Positions 1 through 10,065 of a stretch of DNA of 64,000 nt are shown here, one piece after another. How positions within the stretch are numbered: the stretch's first letter is position 1; each line of letters begins with the position of its first letter. Both the position numbers and the translations under genes were made by a program. This stretch comes from Blattamonas nauphoetae (taxonomy: Eukaryota; Preaxostyla; Oxymonadida), in the NCBI GenBank assembly GCA_033064195.1, contig JARBJD010000034.1, positions 248,001-312,000 on the forward strand, read 5' to 3'. The notes below the pieces were generated by a model. The model had not been told where the DNA came from, made no database searches, and saw only the letters and a list, made by a program, of their open reading frames with translations.

Positions 1-239
1 CGGAGCGATGCCTCCGAGGTGGGCGTAGTGCTTGTTGAAGAAAAATTGGTCGTCGAGATACTTTGTGGAGACAACGGTGCTGAAGGGAAGATGAAAAGGA
101 GAGGAGATGAAACGCTGTGAGGAAGAGGGTGTGGGCGTTGTGAGAGGTGAAGCGCACGCCACAGTCTGTCCGGAGACACTCGATGTACAAAAGAGCGATC
201 ACGAAGCAGAAAGGAGAACAGTTCATTCTCAACATCAGT
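1..239 (-). CDS. Cyclin, PHO80-like (P/U-type), 3' part cut by window edge
   Basis: The minus strand carries two exons, 239-114 and 79 onward to the edge, separated by a 34-bp GT-AG intron (113-80). The spliced peptide reads as a cyclin box: a helix with FCFVIALLYIECL, then NAHTLFLTA, then KYLDDQFFFNKHYAHLGG. PHO80-family cyclins have the same arrangement, with a KxLDD motif followed by NNxxYAKVGGI. Members bind a cyclin-dependent kinase and set its specificity, often in nutrient or cell-cycle control. The acceptor before position 239 is a TTTCAG. The first exon and the C-terminus are not defined here. The gene lies on the inner side of the hAT-like right end at 617-738, so it may sit inside that element or be ordinary host DNA. 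Domain call is from motif reading only. Confidence 0.6.
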
Positions 240-616
240 CTGAAAGCACAGAGGCGATCAAGGAAAATGAGGTAAAATGATGAAAAAAGTGAAAGGAAAG
301 TGCGTACAAATCAAGACATATTGACAGAGATGGTAAGTGCGGTGAGCTTTCGAAGAGCCAGATTGTGTCGGAGTCTTGGCTTGTGCTTGACTACGAGTCA
401 CGACGTGAAACCTGGTCGAGAGCATAAAGTTTCACGATTGCAAAAGCACTCGCTCCGTCAACATCGTGGAGATCTTTTGGGCTGTGTTTGCTGATCGATT
501 CGTGGTATGTTGGTGAATGTGATGTGTGAGATCAACAATCCCATTGTTGTAGGATATCTCCATGATACGGAAAAAGGAGGCTTCCGATCGGCTTCTGCAA
601 GCAAATCTTGATATGT
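240..616. other. No defined gene; upstream part of the cyclin locus
   Basis: This stretch must contain the 5' exon or promoter of the cyclin gene on the minus strand, but I could not fix an exon. A possible coding piece near 300-400 (minus) precedes the acceptor at 240, and its frame is uncertain. Nothing else is recognised. Confidence 0.3.
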
Positions 617-738
617 ATATCCGCTTGCTCGCCGATTTCTGGATTATAGAAAGTGATTTATAGAAGAGCTGAGATCTGACCCTTTTAATTATTCCAGGGT
701 GACACTGACCGGCACTTTTGGCCGGTCAGCCATGCCTA
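617..738. mobile_element. Right end of a hAT-like element (same family as 23708-26888)
   Basis: About 120 bp here match the last 120 bp of the element ending at 26888, including GCTTGCTCGCCGATTTCT, the GAGATCTGACCCTTTTA segment and the terminal CGGTCAGCCATGCCTA. The left end is not in the window, so the element either extends past position 1 or is a solo end. The expected 8-bp target duplication on the right would be GTATTCTG (739-746). Confidence 0.75.
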
Positions 739-1158
739 GTATTCTGGATTGAAAAGATGATAAAGATGAGAAAACGTTGAATACCATTCGAGGAGTTCAT
801 CAGCAATGAAGTCAATTTGTTTACTATGGGCTCGTGGTTTTGACAAGACAATAAAGGGTCGATCAAGTCTATCTCGGAAAGAAGTGCCAGTTGGCTTGCT
901 GTGAATTGGAAGACAAGATAACATAAAATCCAACTCGATTCTGTGAGGGAGAATTTCATTGCCTTTATCAGTATTTTGTGAAATGACCCATGCTTTTAAA
1001 TCCTCAACGAAAATCAAAAAATAAGGTGTTGAGTCTCGAAAAGGGACCCCAAACGAACACGAAAAGCAGAAGAAAGGACCCACATGTTCCTCCACATGAT
1101 AAGAAGGCTTCCAAATCGTCTCGAGACTGTTCTCAAACGTGAAGAGCCTCGTAGACAT
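739..1158 (-). CDS. Unknown protein, last exon, 3' end cut by the hAT-like element
   Basis: An open frame of about 140 codons begins after a good acceptor (TTGCAG, 1164-1159) with MSTRLFTFENSLETIW and runs into the element end at 738. The composition looks coding, with aromatic-rich beta-strand-like segments such as GPFFCFSCSFGVPF. I do not recognise the family. The first apparent stop (TAG) lies in the terminal trinucleotide of the mobile element, so the natural C-terminus has been lost. Upstream exons between 1165 and 1560 could not be resolved. Confidence 0.35.
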
Positions 1159-1164
1159 CTGCAA

Positions 1165-1565
1165 GCCGGAGTATGTGAGTGATTGGAGTGAGATGAGGCA
1201 TGACAAAGGAATCGAAGAGAAGGAAATAACAACGAAGAAGAATGAAGATTGATAAGAGTGAGTGGTCCAGGTTGAGGTGAAAGAAAGAAAAAAGTGACGT
1301 GGAATGAAGACAAGTTAAACGAGAAAGAAAGGGAGTGTGTGTGAGTGACATAAGAGAAGATAGATGTTCTCCAGACACACTCAATCAAGACAGATGCCAT
1401 GAGCATCGAAATAGTGTGTGTGACGTGAGACGAGGACTGTGTTGAAGTGGAGTTGTGATCTCCAAGTCCATTGGATGTTGTGAGAGTGGTGTGAGGCGAG
1501 AAGGGTTCGGACGAGGTGAGCATCAAAGTGAAGAGAGTGTGTGAAGTGGATAATTCATCTGATGA
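1165..1565. other. Gap between the unknown exon and the receptor gene
   Basis: The stretch is rich in GA/GT purine runs on the plus strand and has no frame that looks coding. It probably holds the intron and 5' part of the exon at 739-1158, and the 3' flank of the receptor gene that ends at 1566. Confidence 0.3.
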
Positions 1566-4500
1566 TCACATCGTTCCCTCCTTCATCTCGTTTCGAGACC
1601 CGCCGTTCGTTTCATCCGGATGAGACGAGAGGAATTCGTTAATTTCGGTCAGTGTTGGCCGTTGCTCGGGATCAACTGACACACAGCGATGGATCAGCGA
1701 CACAAACTCCTCGTCCTTCAACGATTCCATTTTAGGAGGTGTTCCTGTTCCTGACTGGCGCTGAGCATTCACCGCATCCAGTTCTCCAAACGGAACAAGA
1801 CCAGTCTCAATTTCCCACAAGACCAGGCCAAGACTAAAAACTGACGCTTTGTGCGCATCCACAGCACTTCCTCCACCTGCCACCACTTCAGGAGCTCTCC
1901 AACGAAGACCATCCATTCCTGACTTGTCTTTTTCGGAGTGTCCAGTCATGTTCGGGTTCCGCTTTTGAGCCTGTGCTGCTTCCTGTTCTGCTTCTGAAGC
2001 GTTCATTTGCAGTTTCAGTTGAACATTTCCAGCTGCGTCAATCAGAATCCAGTGAGACGACAGACGAGTCAGAACATCACTCCATCCTCGATTCGCAACG
2101 ACATGCTTCAATCCATTCACAATCTGCATTCCGATCACTCGCTTCCCAATCTCCCTGTGTTCCTTGTGCAATACTGAATACAGGGTGTTCGAAATTGGAG
2201 TTGCAGAAATCTCAAATGCCCCACTGCACGCCAACACCTCGACACACTCCGCTTCTGATGGCGATTTCATTCCTTCTTGCGAGCGGTGAACATTCGGCAG
2301 TTGGTTTGTTGACGAGTCGAATGCAGAATGGCTAATTTTGTTTGAGTGAAGAATTTGGTTTGTGGCATCTCCATCCACCGTATCCATCTTATCGTCTACT
2401 TGGTATTGGTCTTGATCTTCCATTTCTTGCGCTTGAACTTGTGACTTTTGAGGGCGTCGACGAAGCAGAACAAGCACAATGATCGCAATCACAAAGGCCA
2501 CAAACATCGCCACGACCACAGGAATCAGCCAGCTCAGCAGGGATTTCATTTCCTGTGACAGTGATTTCTTGTTATTGTTGTTAGGAACATACGACGATTC
2601 CGGAATGTGGAACTTGATTGTCTCGACCACACGCACAGGGGTTGTCGTGGACTCTGTTCCTGGCGTCGGATAGAGCGACCTGATTGTGTAAGTCGTGTTG
2701 TGCTTCAGGATGCTCTCATCACCAACAACCACAAACGTGTTGCTTTCTCCCGTCAGAGCCAATCCCTCGGTGAAGACAGTGAGTGCCACATACACCGACA
2801 TCCACTCTCCCCCCGACCCCTCTTCCTCCACAACCACGTCGTACGACCCACTCACAGCTTTGTCGAAAACCAGAACGATGAACCCAAATTCCGGTTCTTT
2901 AGTCAGCAAATGCGCAGATGCGGTTAGGAGACATGGAGACTTGGGTGTGGTGAAGGAGAGGAACGACGAGTTTGCATCCATGTTGAACGCCCACGCTTCA
3001 ACTGTGAATTTGTTGTCATTTGTCATCGTCGAAGCGGAGGATCCAGGGACCACCCCCACAATCGAGGTGATCGTGTATGCCGTCGAAAACTGCAGATTCA
3101 GATCCGACGGTGTCACCAATGAGCCAACCCCATCTCGGAACTGCAGCTTTCCTTTCGTTTCAGAGCCTCCGTCCACGTCTTGCACTGTCACTTCATACAT
3201 CTGTGATTTCAGTAGCATCACACCCGTCACTGTCAGATCTATTCTCCACGAGTCGGGAGCAATCGATGTCTCCACCTGCCGTGTCACGTACGGTCCGATC
3301 TCGAGGAAGGCATTTTTGAACACTCGCACCAAGCGAGGTCTTGTTGGTGTGGTGAAGACACCACAATACATTCCTGTGCTGCGTGGTGTGGCTGTGGTCC
3401 AACAATCACTGAACGTCATGTCTGTGGAGTTGAATCCGGAGAAGTCCATGATCATGAAGTCGGCAAATTGAACTTGACTTGGCATCAGTGACGAATATTC
3501 GAGATAAGCGGGAGTGTCGCTCACTGTGTTTCCGATGAAGAGAATGCTCGCGAGACTGACTGGGCCTGTTGGACTGTTCCGTTGAAATAAGCAGACAGCT
3601 CCGCTCGTCTTCGTCCAAGTATTCTGCACGAGACAGTCCGTTATCTCAATTCCATCTCCGATCTCGCCCACAGCTCCACCAACTGAAGTTGAAGAACAGT
3701 TGATGAATTGACACTTGGTTAATACGAGCTTATACGGCGTCAATGGTGGTGGATACGATGGCCATTCGGCGCAAAATCCCCCTCCCATCACCAGAAACGC
3801 ATCAGAACTATTCACCCTGCATCGGATGAACTCACAGTCGGTGAGAGAAAGATGACCATAGCATGATGAGGCAAGCATTCCACCTCCTTGCATGTCCGCC
3901 CAGCAATCTTCGAATTTGAGGTTCGAAGCAGCAATCGGAGCAGGTAACCAGTACATTCCAGTGATGTTCATCCCTCCACCCGTTCCTGTGCCGTCTGGCG
4001 AGGTTGCGTAACAGTCTTTGAATGAGAGATAGGCGATTTTGTGTTTTTCTCCAAGGAATCCGATTGAAAGGCCTCCAGCTGAGGTTGGGCTTGTACAATC
4101 CTCGAAATACAGATTGGTGATAGTCAACTCTGCTGTATCATTGAGTGTGATCAGCATTCCTCCACCAGCTGCTTGGTCAGGGACAGTGAGAGAACATCCC
4201 ACACAGCGGCACCAATCCACGACGTTGATTGTGATGGACCACAAAAACAAAGCCCCTCCAGCTCGTTCGGCCGAGCAATCTGTGAAGTTGCACGACGTGA
4301 TGCTCACAGGGTTGGTTTTTGGACCCCAACTGACGACGATGTACAGCGCTGCACCATGGTAATCTGTGAAAAGGAGGTTGGTGAACGAGCAGGAGTCGAC
4401 AGTGATGTTGCCTGCGTAACCTGCGATCGTGAGAGGGCGAACAGATGATGGCTCGCATGTTCCAGTGAAGGTGCAATGGGAGAAGGTGACGGATGTGTCA

Positions 4501-5567
4501 GTATAGCCAGTGTTTCCGTCGATGAGATACGTTGTGCCATCATCAACAAATGAAGAAGTGCCATTGGGGAGTGTGATAGTTGGCTCTGGTTCGGGGTCCG
4601 TGTTGGGGGAGGAGAGGAGGCAGGAGAAGGAGGAATTCGAGCACAAAACTGATCCTCCTTTGTTCACGTCCCGGATCGTCGATCCCGACAAATGCGAACT
4701 TGTCAATGATACTTCACATTCCAACATCTTTTGAAACAAATGGGGAACGTGTGGCTGGTGGATTGAGCCGATCGAACTCACGTTCACAAAGGAGCAACTA
4801 ATCAACGATGACGATAATCTTCCAACTTCTTCACTATTTTGAGCTGTTCGCGTCAGTGAGAGGCCAATCCCGTCTTTTCCCACAATTGTCGAAGAGATAA
4901 ACGAGCATCCAACAATCGACACTGATACCGAGCCTCCAAAGGATGGAAATGTTGATGTTTCAACAACACCACGCATCTCCCCAACATCATTCCACATCCA
5001 GCTGTTCTTCATCACAACTGACGATTCCGTTGCTGATTCCTCCAATGTCGGAGGAGAAATCACAATCGGACTTATCCATGGTGACTGCTCAATTCTGCTT
5101 TCAGATATCGTCAGCATGCTGTTTGATACGATTGCCAGCCTTGGTGTTCTTGCTACGTTCATCTGCTGTCTTCCTTCTTCAGAATTGTCGATGAGTGAAA
5201 AATCCATCCATTTTAATGACAACGTGGAGTTTGTCAAAGAGAACATGCAAAATTCAGATGTTGGCATGTGGCTAATATTTCGAATGGTGTTAGAAATTGT
5301 TGAAATTGTTGGGAGAACTCGAGTGACAATCGTTGTTCGTTCCAGCAACCCCTGACCAGCAAGTTCAAGAGATCGATGAGTGATTTCCATGTTGGTTCCA
5401 ATGTATGTTCCTTCTGTGAGGGATATGTGTTCATTTTCGTATGGTCTTTGTCCAGCTGAGATGGACAAGGCGTTGAGAAGTGATTCGAGACTTTCTGATA
5501 GGGGTGGAGTTGTGCTGACTGTGAAAGCAGGCTGAAACAGGCACAAAGCGAGCGACAGTGAGATCAT
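1566..5567 (-). CDS. Single-pass receptor: beta-helix ectodomain, TM segment, cytoplasmic pseudokinase
   Basis: The frame is open upstream to 5618, but the Met at 5567 starts a clear signal peptide (MISLSLALCLFQPAFTV), so I place the start there. Residues of about 25-1000 form a large Ser/Thr/Asn-rich ectodomain with repeated short Cys-containing turns (SCSF, DSCSFTN, SCNFTDC, DCEFIRC) and GGG/GGA steps, typical of right-handed parallel beta-helix (pectate-lyase-like or Pmp-like) folds. One TM helix (SWLIPVVVAMFVAFVIAIIV) is followed by a basic stop-transfer RRRP. The C-terminal 250 residues are protein-kinase-like: RWRAPEVV matches the APE region and ASVFSLGLVLWEIETGLVPF the F-helix region. 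The HRD and DFG positions read SSHW and LKLQ, and the F-helix Asp is Ser, so catalysis is unlikely. The gene ends in TGA. Role is probably surface sensing or adhesion; the ligand is unknown. Confidence 0.85.
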   Translation of the reverse strand: MISLSLALCLFQPAFTVSTTPPLSESLESLLNALSISAGQRPYENEHISLTEGTYIGTNMEITHRSLELAGQGLLERTTIVTRVLPTISTISNTIRNISHMPTSEFCMFSLTNSTLSLKWMDFSLIDNSEEGRQQMNVARTPRLAIVSNSMLTISESRIEQSPWISPIVISPPTLEESATESSVVMKNSWMWNDVGEMRGVVETSTFPSFGGSVSVSIVGCSFISSTIVGKDGIGLSLTRTAQNSEEVGRLSSSLISCSFVNVSSIGSIHQPHVPHLFQKMLECEVSLTSSHLSGSTIRDVNKGGSVLCSNSSFSCLLSSPNTDPEPEPTITLPNGTSSFVDDGTTYLIDGNTGYTDTSVTFSHCTFTGTCEPSSVRPLTIAGYAGNITVDSCSFTNLLFTDYHGAALYIVVSWGPKTNPVSITSCNFTDCSAERAGGALFLWSITINVVDWCRCVGCSLTVPDQAAGGGMLITLNDTAELTITNLYFEDCTSPTSAGGLSIGFLGEKHKIAYLSFKDCYATSPDGTGTGGGMNITGMYWLPAPIAASNLKFEDCWADMQGGGMLASSCYGHLSLTDCEFIRCRVNSSDAFLVMGGGFCAEWPSYPPPLTPYKLVLTKCQFINCSSTSVGGAVGEIGDGIEITDCLVQNTWTKTSGAVCLFQRNSPTGPVSLASILFIGNTVSDTPAYLEYSSLMPSQVQFADFMIMDFSGFNSTDMTFSDCWTTATPRSTGMYCGVFTTPTRPRLVRVFKNAFLEIGPYVTRQVETSIAPDSWRIDLTVTGVMLLKSQMYEVTVQDVDGGSETKGKLQFRDGVGSLVTPSDLNLQFSTAYTITSIVGVVPGSSASTMTNDNKFTVEAWAFNMDANSSFLSFTTPKSPCLLTASAHLLTKEPEFGFIVLVFDKAVSGSYDVVVEEEGSGGEWMSVYVALTVFTEGLALTGESNTFVVVGDESILKHNTTYTIRSLYPTPGTESTTTPVRVVETIKFHIPESSYVPNNNNKKSLSQEMKSLLSWLIPVVVAMFVAFVIAIIVLVLLRRRPQKSQVQAQEMEDQDQYQVDDKMDTVDGDATNQILHSNKISHSAFDSSTNQLPNVHRSQEGMKSPSEAECVEVLACSGAFEISATPISNTLYSVLHKEHREIGKRVIGMQIVNGLKHVVANRGWSDVLTRLSSHWILIDAAGNVQLKLQMNASEAEQEAAQAQKRNPNMTGHSEKDKSGMDGLRWRAPEVVAGGGSAVDAHKASVFSLGLVLWEIETGLVPFGELDAVNAQRQSGTGTPPKMESLKDEEFVSLIHRCVSVDPEQRPTLTEINEFLSSHPDETNGGSRNEMKEGTM

Positions 5568-5640
5568 GATTCGAACCGATGATTGATTGAATTTATAATC
5601 CAAGTTGGTAGAGATCAAGAATGAGAGATCACACCCTTTA
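5568..5640. promoter_or_regulatory. Short 5' flank of the receptor gene, cut by a hAT-like insertion
   Basis: Only about 70 bp separate the preferred start codon from the target duplication of the neighbouring element. Any promoter further upstream has been displaced by about 2 kb. No TATA-like or Inr-like element could be assigned with confidence. Confidence 0.3.
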
Positions 5641-5982
5641 TTTGTATTCAGGGTTGTCGGAATGACTTAGAAGTAAGTAAAATGACTTACTTTGCCCTAC
5701 TTTTCTCGTGACTTAAGACTAAGTCATTTTTCTTCAAAAGTAAACCATTTCACACTGTTTCACCTTTTTGTGGTCTTGATCATGAAAACAACAACTACGG
5801 TTCTTCGACAGAATCTCTAATCAAACACAAATGCATTGAGATCTGATCAGAATCCTATATATCATGAGTACACATCTTTCCGGTCCATGAGAGGCCATCA
5901 ATTCAATTCTGAAAATGTTGGTGTGGGTCAGATCTTGATGTGAATGATAAGAACCTTTCATTAGAAGTTCTATCACAAATCC

Positions 5983-7453
5983 TCAACATTCAGTTTGCTG
6001 TTTCTGACAGAGCGGGAGGACAGATTTGACAAAAATGCATTCTCTATCCACAAACATGGAACTCTTCCACTCATCCTGCTTTGACTCGAAGACTGCTCCA
6101 CTGACTTGCTTTTCAACAGCAGTGAGTTCAACAACTGTTATTCGAAGATGCAGATCGGTGAACACCTTGTACGAGATCACTTCCAGAATCTGTTCGAGAC
6201 AGACCAGACCACGACTGACAAGTGGTTTTTCTTCGAGTATCGTCATTCTGGTCGGGGGATACGGAGTTCTCATCAACAGACTTTGCATCATTTCGTTTAT
6301 TCTCGCCGGTTATTTCCTGTTTTGTGTATGTTTTATAGGGGGTGTACTAATTATGTCCCCTCAGGTTTTCTACATATGCAGTGAGTGAAGATGGAAAACA
6401 AGACCAGACAGTAGCTTACACCGAGCCAGCGGACAGACTAAAGTTCGAATTTCACTTCAATATTGCTTTATTCACGAAAAACCGTCATTTTCACGTCTCC
6501 TCCTGCTTTGTTTTCACAGATTCACTCCTTGATTGATGAAAATAATGTGAGAACTGGTTTAATGAGAGGAATACAGCATGAATTCTCGAATTTTGTGTGA
6601 ATCTCATCATGGTTTGAGAGAACCGGAGGATCCTTGACAATCATGACAGCACAACATGACAGATGTCTATCGTCCAATACATTCTGAAAGTTGATGTCAA
6701 AACTATGAAAGTTTGTCATTCTTCGACAGAGAGTCAATTCAACTTTGATCTAGTTCGTTTCCAGAGTGATTCACAGAAGACTTCGATTCTGATATTAATA
6801 TGTTGAAATTTGAAGAATGAGACGAAATTTCTGGAAAAAGGTGAGACATCACACGTTTCCTCAAATGTGACTTTTTTCATTCTTGGTTTGAGTTTTACCG
6901 TGTGAAAACAAAAAGATTGGCAGAAACTGCGATCAAAGGTCCTTTTCTTCTAATTCATAACTTCACCTATTTTTAAAGAAGAAAAAATAGGTGATTCATA
7001 AAGTCAAATGAGTTGAACAAACCTACGAGTGAGGTCAGTACGAGATCCACTGTTTCGGCCAGATCAACGATTCTATCTCACAGATTTGCATGTTTAGAAC
7101 AAAAATCAAGAAAAAAGGTGATAATCACTCCAATTTGAAGTTAGACACAGTTATAGTCTCACATAGAATGAAAAATCTGTGAATCACTTTGAGATTTGTG
7201 CGATTTGAGTGAACTAATGAATACGAAATTGAAAATCTTTGCTTAAAATATGAATTGGCTCGGTGTAAGACTCTTGACAAACAATCTGCTCAATTGACCG
7301 GGTCAACAGTGAGAAAACCCGAGGGGACATAATTAGTACACCCCCTATATGTTCGGTAGAGTACTTCTTTCCCTTCTTCCCTTTCTTCAGTTTCGCTTCA
7401 ACCCTGCTCACTGCTCTGTCTGTTTCCTCTTCCCCATCGCCCAGAAGCACCAT
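5983..7453 (-). pseudogene. Coding-like remains inside the hAT-like element, split by the nested element
   Basis: On the minus strand, 7453-7350 reads as a charged Lys/Glu-rich N-terminus (MVLLGDGEEETDRAVSR). 6291-5983 reads as a further protein-like stretch with LEQILEVISYKVFTDLHLR. The nested TA-flanked element lies between them. I do not recognise the protein and cannot show that the two pieces were one gene. They could be captured host sequence rather than transposase. Confidence 0.3.
6336..7347. mobile_element. TA-flanked inverted-repeat element, 1,012 bp, nested in the hAT-like element
   Basis: The ends are TAGGGGGTGTACTAATTATG and its near-perfect inverse (about 34 bp), flanked by TA at 6334-6335 and 7348-7349. 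A 1,011-bp relative with the same ends lies at 54979-55989. Interior similarity is seen in opposite orientation, around a GGAAACGTGT segment. There is no coding capacity. It behaves like a non-autonomous element with TA target duplication (Tc1/mariner-type behaviour); the superfamily is not proven. TATA flanks both copies, so a 4-bp TATA duplication is an alternative at this site alone. Confidence 0.8.
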
Positions 7454-7693
7454 ACAACGTCAGAAATGTCATTTTTTGTCACGATCATCTCATTTCATCG
7501 AAAATAGCACTATGTTTTGCTCAAAAGTGATCTTACAAAGTGAATAACTTAGTAGTAAGTCGTTTTTCCCTACTTCTTACTACTAAGACATTTTTCAACG
7601 ACTTAAGTCACTTCGATGGGTCCGACAACCCTGTTTGTATTTAGAATCGTGATTTTCGTTATGGTCACAAAAAATGGTACAGTGGTTCAACGA

Positions 7694-10045
7694 TTGCCGC
7701 CAGTGTCCTGAACCAACAGAGACAGTGTATTCGAAGGGTTCAAGGTCAAATCAATTTTTGTGTTGGCTTGATCAAAACCAACTTAGAAATGCTCCCCACA
7801 CCCTCATCGAACGATCATGTATCACAAGGAACTTCGAATGTACCATCTCATGAACTGGTTTGATTCCCATTTTCCTTTCCCAGTTCGATTTATTTCTTTT
7901 TTTTTGTTTTTTCTGAATCTCAATGCATTTTTTCATCATCCCACCAAATTATAATCGTTCCCTCTCCATTTTCCAACGCCTGTCTGATTTCACACACAGA
8001 GTACATTCTTCTTGCAAACAGTACAAGCATATCGAAGTGGAACAGAAAAAGAGAAAGTTTCGATCTTGCACGAAGTGCAAAACAAGATTGAAGAAGGTCT
8101 GAAAATGAATGAAATGTTCATATTTCGTGCTTGGAATATTCTTCTTTGTTAATTCGGGATTAAATTGAACTTCTTCTTCATCCATCATTCTCGTTGTTTC
8201 TGTGCTGTTCTGGGTTGATGCAGATGAAAATGGAGAGAAAATGAAGGAAGTGGGGGAGATGGGATTACGGATGGGATTTGTGAGTGAATTGTGTGTGACA
8301 TTGGGAAGTGAATGCTCGCCGCTCTTGTTCGTTTGTCTTCCTTCCTTCCTCCTCATCTCTCCTCTTTCTTCCTCTTTCTTCTTTTCTGGTGTTTGTGTGA
8401 TTGTTGTGGCAGAATGTGGCGTCGAGTGTGCTGACTCTGGTTGTGGGGTGTGTGCTGTATCCAAAGCGGAAGAAGATGAGCGACCTGCTTCCCTCGCTCC
8501 TCTCTCTCACTCACGTCTGCCTCTCTCCTCCTTCATCTCTTCTCATCGTTTCTGTTGTGTTGTTTTTTTGCAGCACGCTGATCCCACTCTGTCTGTGCCG
8601 GCGACACACGCTGTTGGGTCTGCCTCTCTTCTCTTCCTCATCTTCTCTTCTCTTCTTTTGTTTTCTTCTGTTTTCTTTGTATTCTTGTTCAGGCTGGTGT
8701 GTGACTCGAGTCTGTCGTGTGGGGATGTGGAGGGAGTGCTGAGTGGGGGAGTGGTGGAGAAGGTGTGCTCGTGGGTGGAGAGTTGGAAGGAAGATAAGAA
8801 GGAAGTCGGGAAAGTGTTGGGTCTGCTTCGAGTTGTTGACAAGTTGTGTGTTGGACTGAAAGGAGCACTTCGATCAGCACAGAAACAAGAACAGGAACGG
8901 AAGGAGGAAGAGAGTCGAGATGGATGGAGTTTGGGGAGTCGGTGCCAATCTGCGCTGGACTTGATGGAAAACACGCTGCTCGGACTGTGCTCAGGTCGGG
9001 AGTCGGAAGAGAAGGAGAGCTCGCTGGAAGTGGATGTTGAAATCAGAGCACAATCTGGAGCCATTCTGGCAGTTCATTTTCCGCATGTACTGTCTCGAGA
9101 TCGAAAGGAGGTGGGAGTGATTAGGGTGGATGTGAGTCGAGAGATGAGAGCGATGGAGGAGAGGGAGAGGCAGAGGGAGGAAGAAAGAAAATCAGAACGA
9201 AAAGAACTGGAGAAGATGAGGGAAGAGATGGAAAGAAAAGAGGAAGAACGAAAAAAGGAGCACAAACTGAAGATGGCTGAGCTGCACGAGCAGGCAGGGC
9301 GACACAAGCGATTCATCGAAGAAAGAGAGGAAAGGGAGCGAGAGGCAAGGAGACGCAGAGAAGAAGAGAGAAAGAAAGAAGAAGAGAGGAGGAAAGTGGG
9401 AGCACCAGCAATCGAATGGTTCTCAGCAGATGGATACTCGCTGAATGGTTCTGTCTTCACTCTCAAAACTATCAATACATGTCGTACTCTCTTCTCCACC
9501 GAGTTTGGGAACGTCGTCGTCAGATTCACATTCACTTTCCAGACAATTACAGGATGCACTGGAATCGGCATCGTTGCATCTGCTCAGACTGCGAAAGCGA
9601 AAGGCGGGTCTGATTTTGTGTTTCTTATGGGTGGAGCTGGATGGTGCATGAGATCACTCTGTCGAGATGCTCGCCAAAACTCCAAGGTCGTCAGAAATGG
9701 ATCAGCGTGTGCAGGTGGGAGAGAAGGCCAGCGAGTGGTGTTGGAGGCAGACGGGCGAGACGGGAAGAGGACACTGCGACTGAGCCAGGATGGACAGACA
9801 CAACCAACCTTCTTCTCGAACATTCCTGTCCCCTTCCGATTCGCAATTTATCTTGGAAGAACTGGTGATGCTGTGTCGATTGAGTCAGTGGAAGTTGTGG
9901 CTGAGCCTCAGCTGAGTGGGGGAGGGACAGAGATTCCGATGGACGAAGCATAACCACAACACTTCTTTCTGATTTCATTCTTCATTCTGTCATTCACTTA
10001 TTTCACGACAATTACCCATTGTCAAGGGATATATTTTCAATGGTG
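7694..10045 (+). repeat. Inverted duplication copy A, first block
   Basis: This block matches the reverse complement of about 54088-49625. Similarity covers the non-coding leader (TGTGTTGGCTTGATCAAAAC in A at about 7760, its complement at about 54000), the whole coiled-coil/SPRY-like gene, and the trailer containing ACGACAATTACCCATTG. Copy B is longer because of three small element insertions that copy A lacks. Copy A resumes at 11128-11255 and at 16288-22545. Confidence 0.9.
8693..9953 (+). CDS. Coiled-coil plus SPRY-like beta-sandwich protein, copy A
   Basis: The reliable exon starts after the acceptor TTGTTCAG (ends 8692) with LVCDSSLSCGDVEGVL. Upstream, in another frame, QNVASSVLTLVVGCVLYP followed by KRKK suggests a membrane segment, and one or two short introns lie between 8480 and 8692. 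The order is: globular helical part with DLMENTLLGLC; about 90 residues of Glu/Arg/Lys coiled coil (about 9140-9390); then a C-terminal sandwich with EWFSADGYSLNGSVF, GNVVVRFTFTF and GGREGQRVVLEADGRDGKR. The last part resembles the SPRY-like domain found behind kinase-like domains in this lineage. The first stop is TAA at 9951; if TAA is glutamine here the frame runs on into flanking DNA. It is the paralogue of the gene at 49721-51131. Confidence 0.7.
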
Positions 10046-10065
10046 TTGGGGAATAAATTAAATTA

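Larger units (their letters stand above)
5649..7633. mobile_element. hAT-like DNA element, 1,985 bp, 8-bp target duplication TTTGTATT
   Basis: Perfect 13-bp terminal inverted repeats, CAGGGTTGTCGGA, lie at 5649 and 7621-7633. They are flanked by an identical 8-bp TTTGTATT (5641-5648 and 7634-7641). The CAGGG start and 8-bp duplication are hAT hallmarks. The subterminal 80 bp at both ends carry ACTTAGTAAGT-like motifs, possible transposase-binding repeats. No transposase is visible. About half of the interior is a second, nested element (6336-7347). Confidence 0.85.

Noticed and set aside
1566-5567. Bacterial origin of the beta-helix receptor
   Set aside because: A signal peptide, TM helix and eukaryotic kinase fold in one frame, with base composition like its neighbours, argue for a native eukaryotic gene.
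9951-10065. Genuine 3' extension of the copy A SPRY-like gene past its TAA
   Set aside because: The frame runs through a one-base length difference relative to copy B and into a mobile element, so it is not conserved coding sequence.
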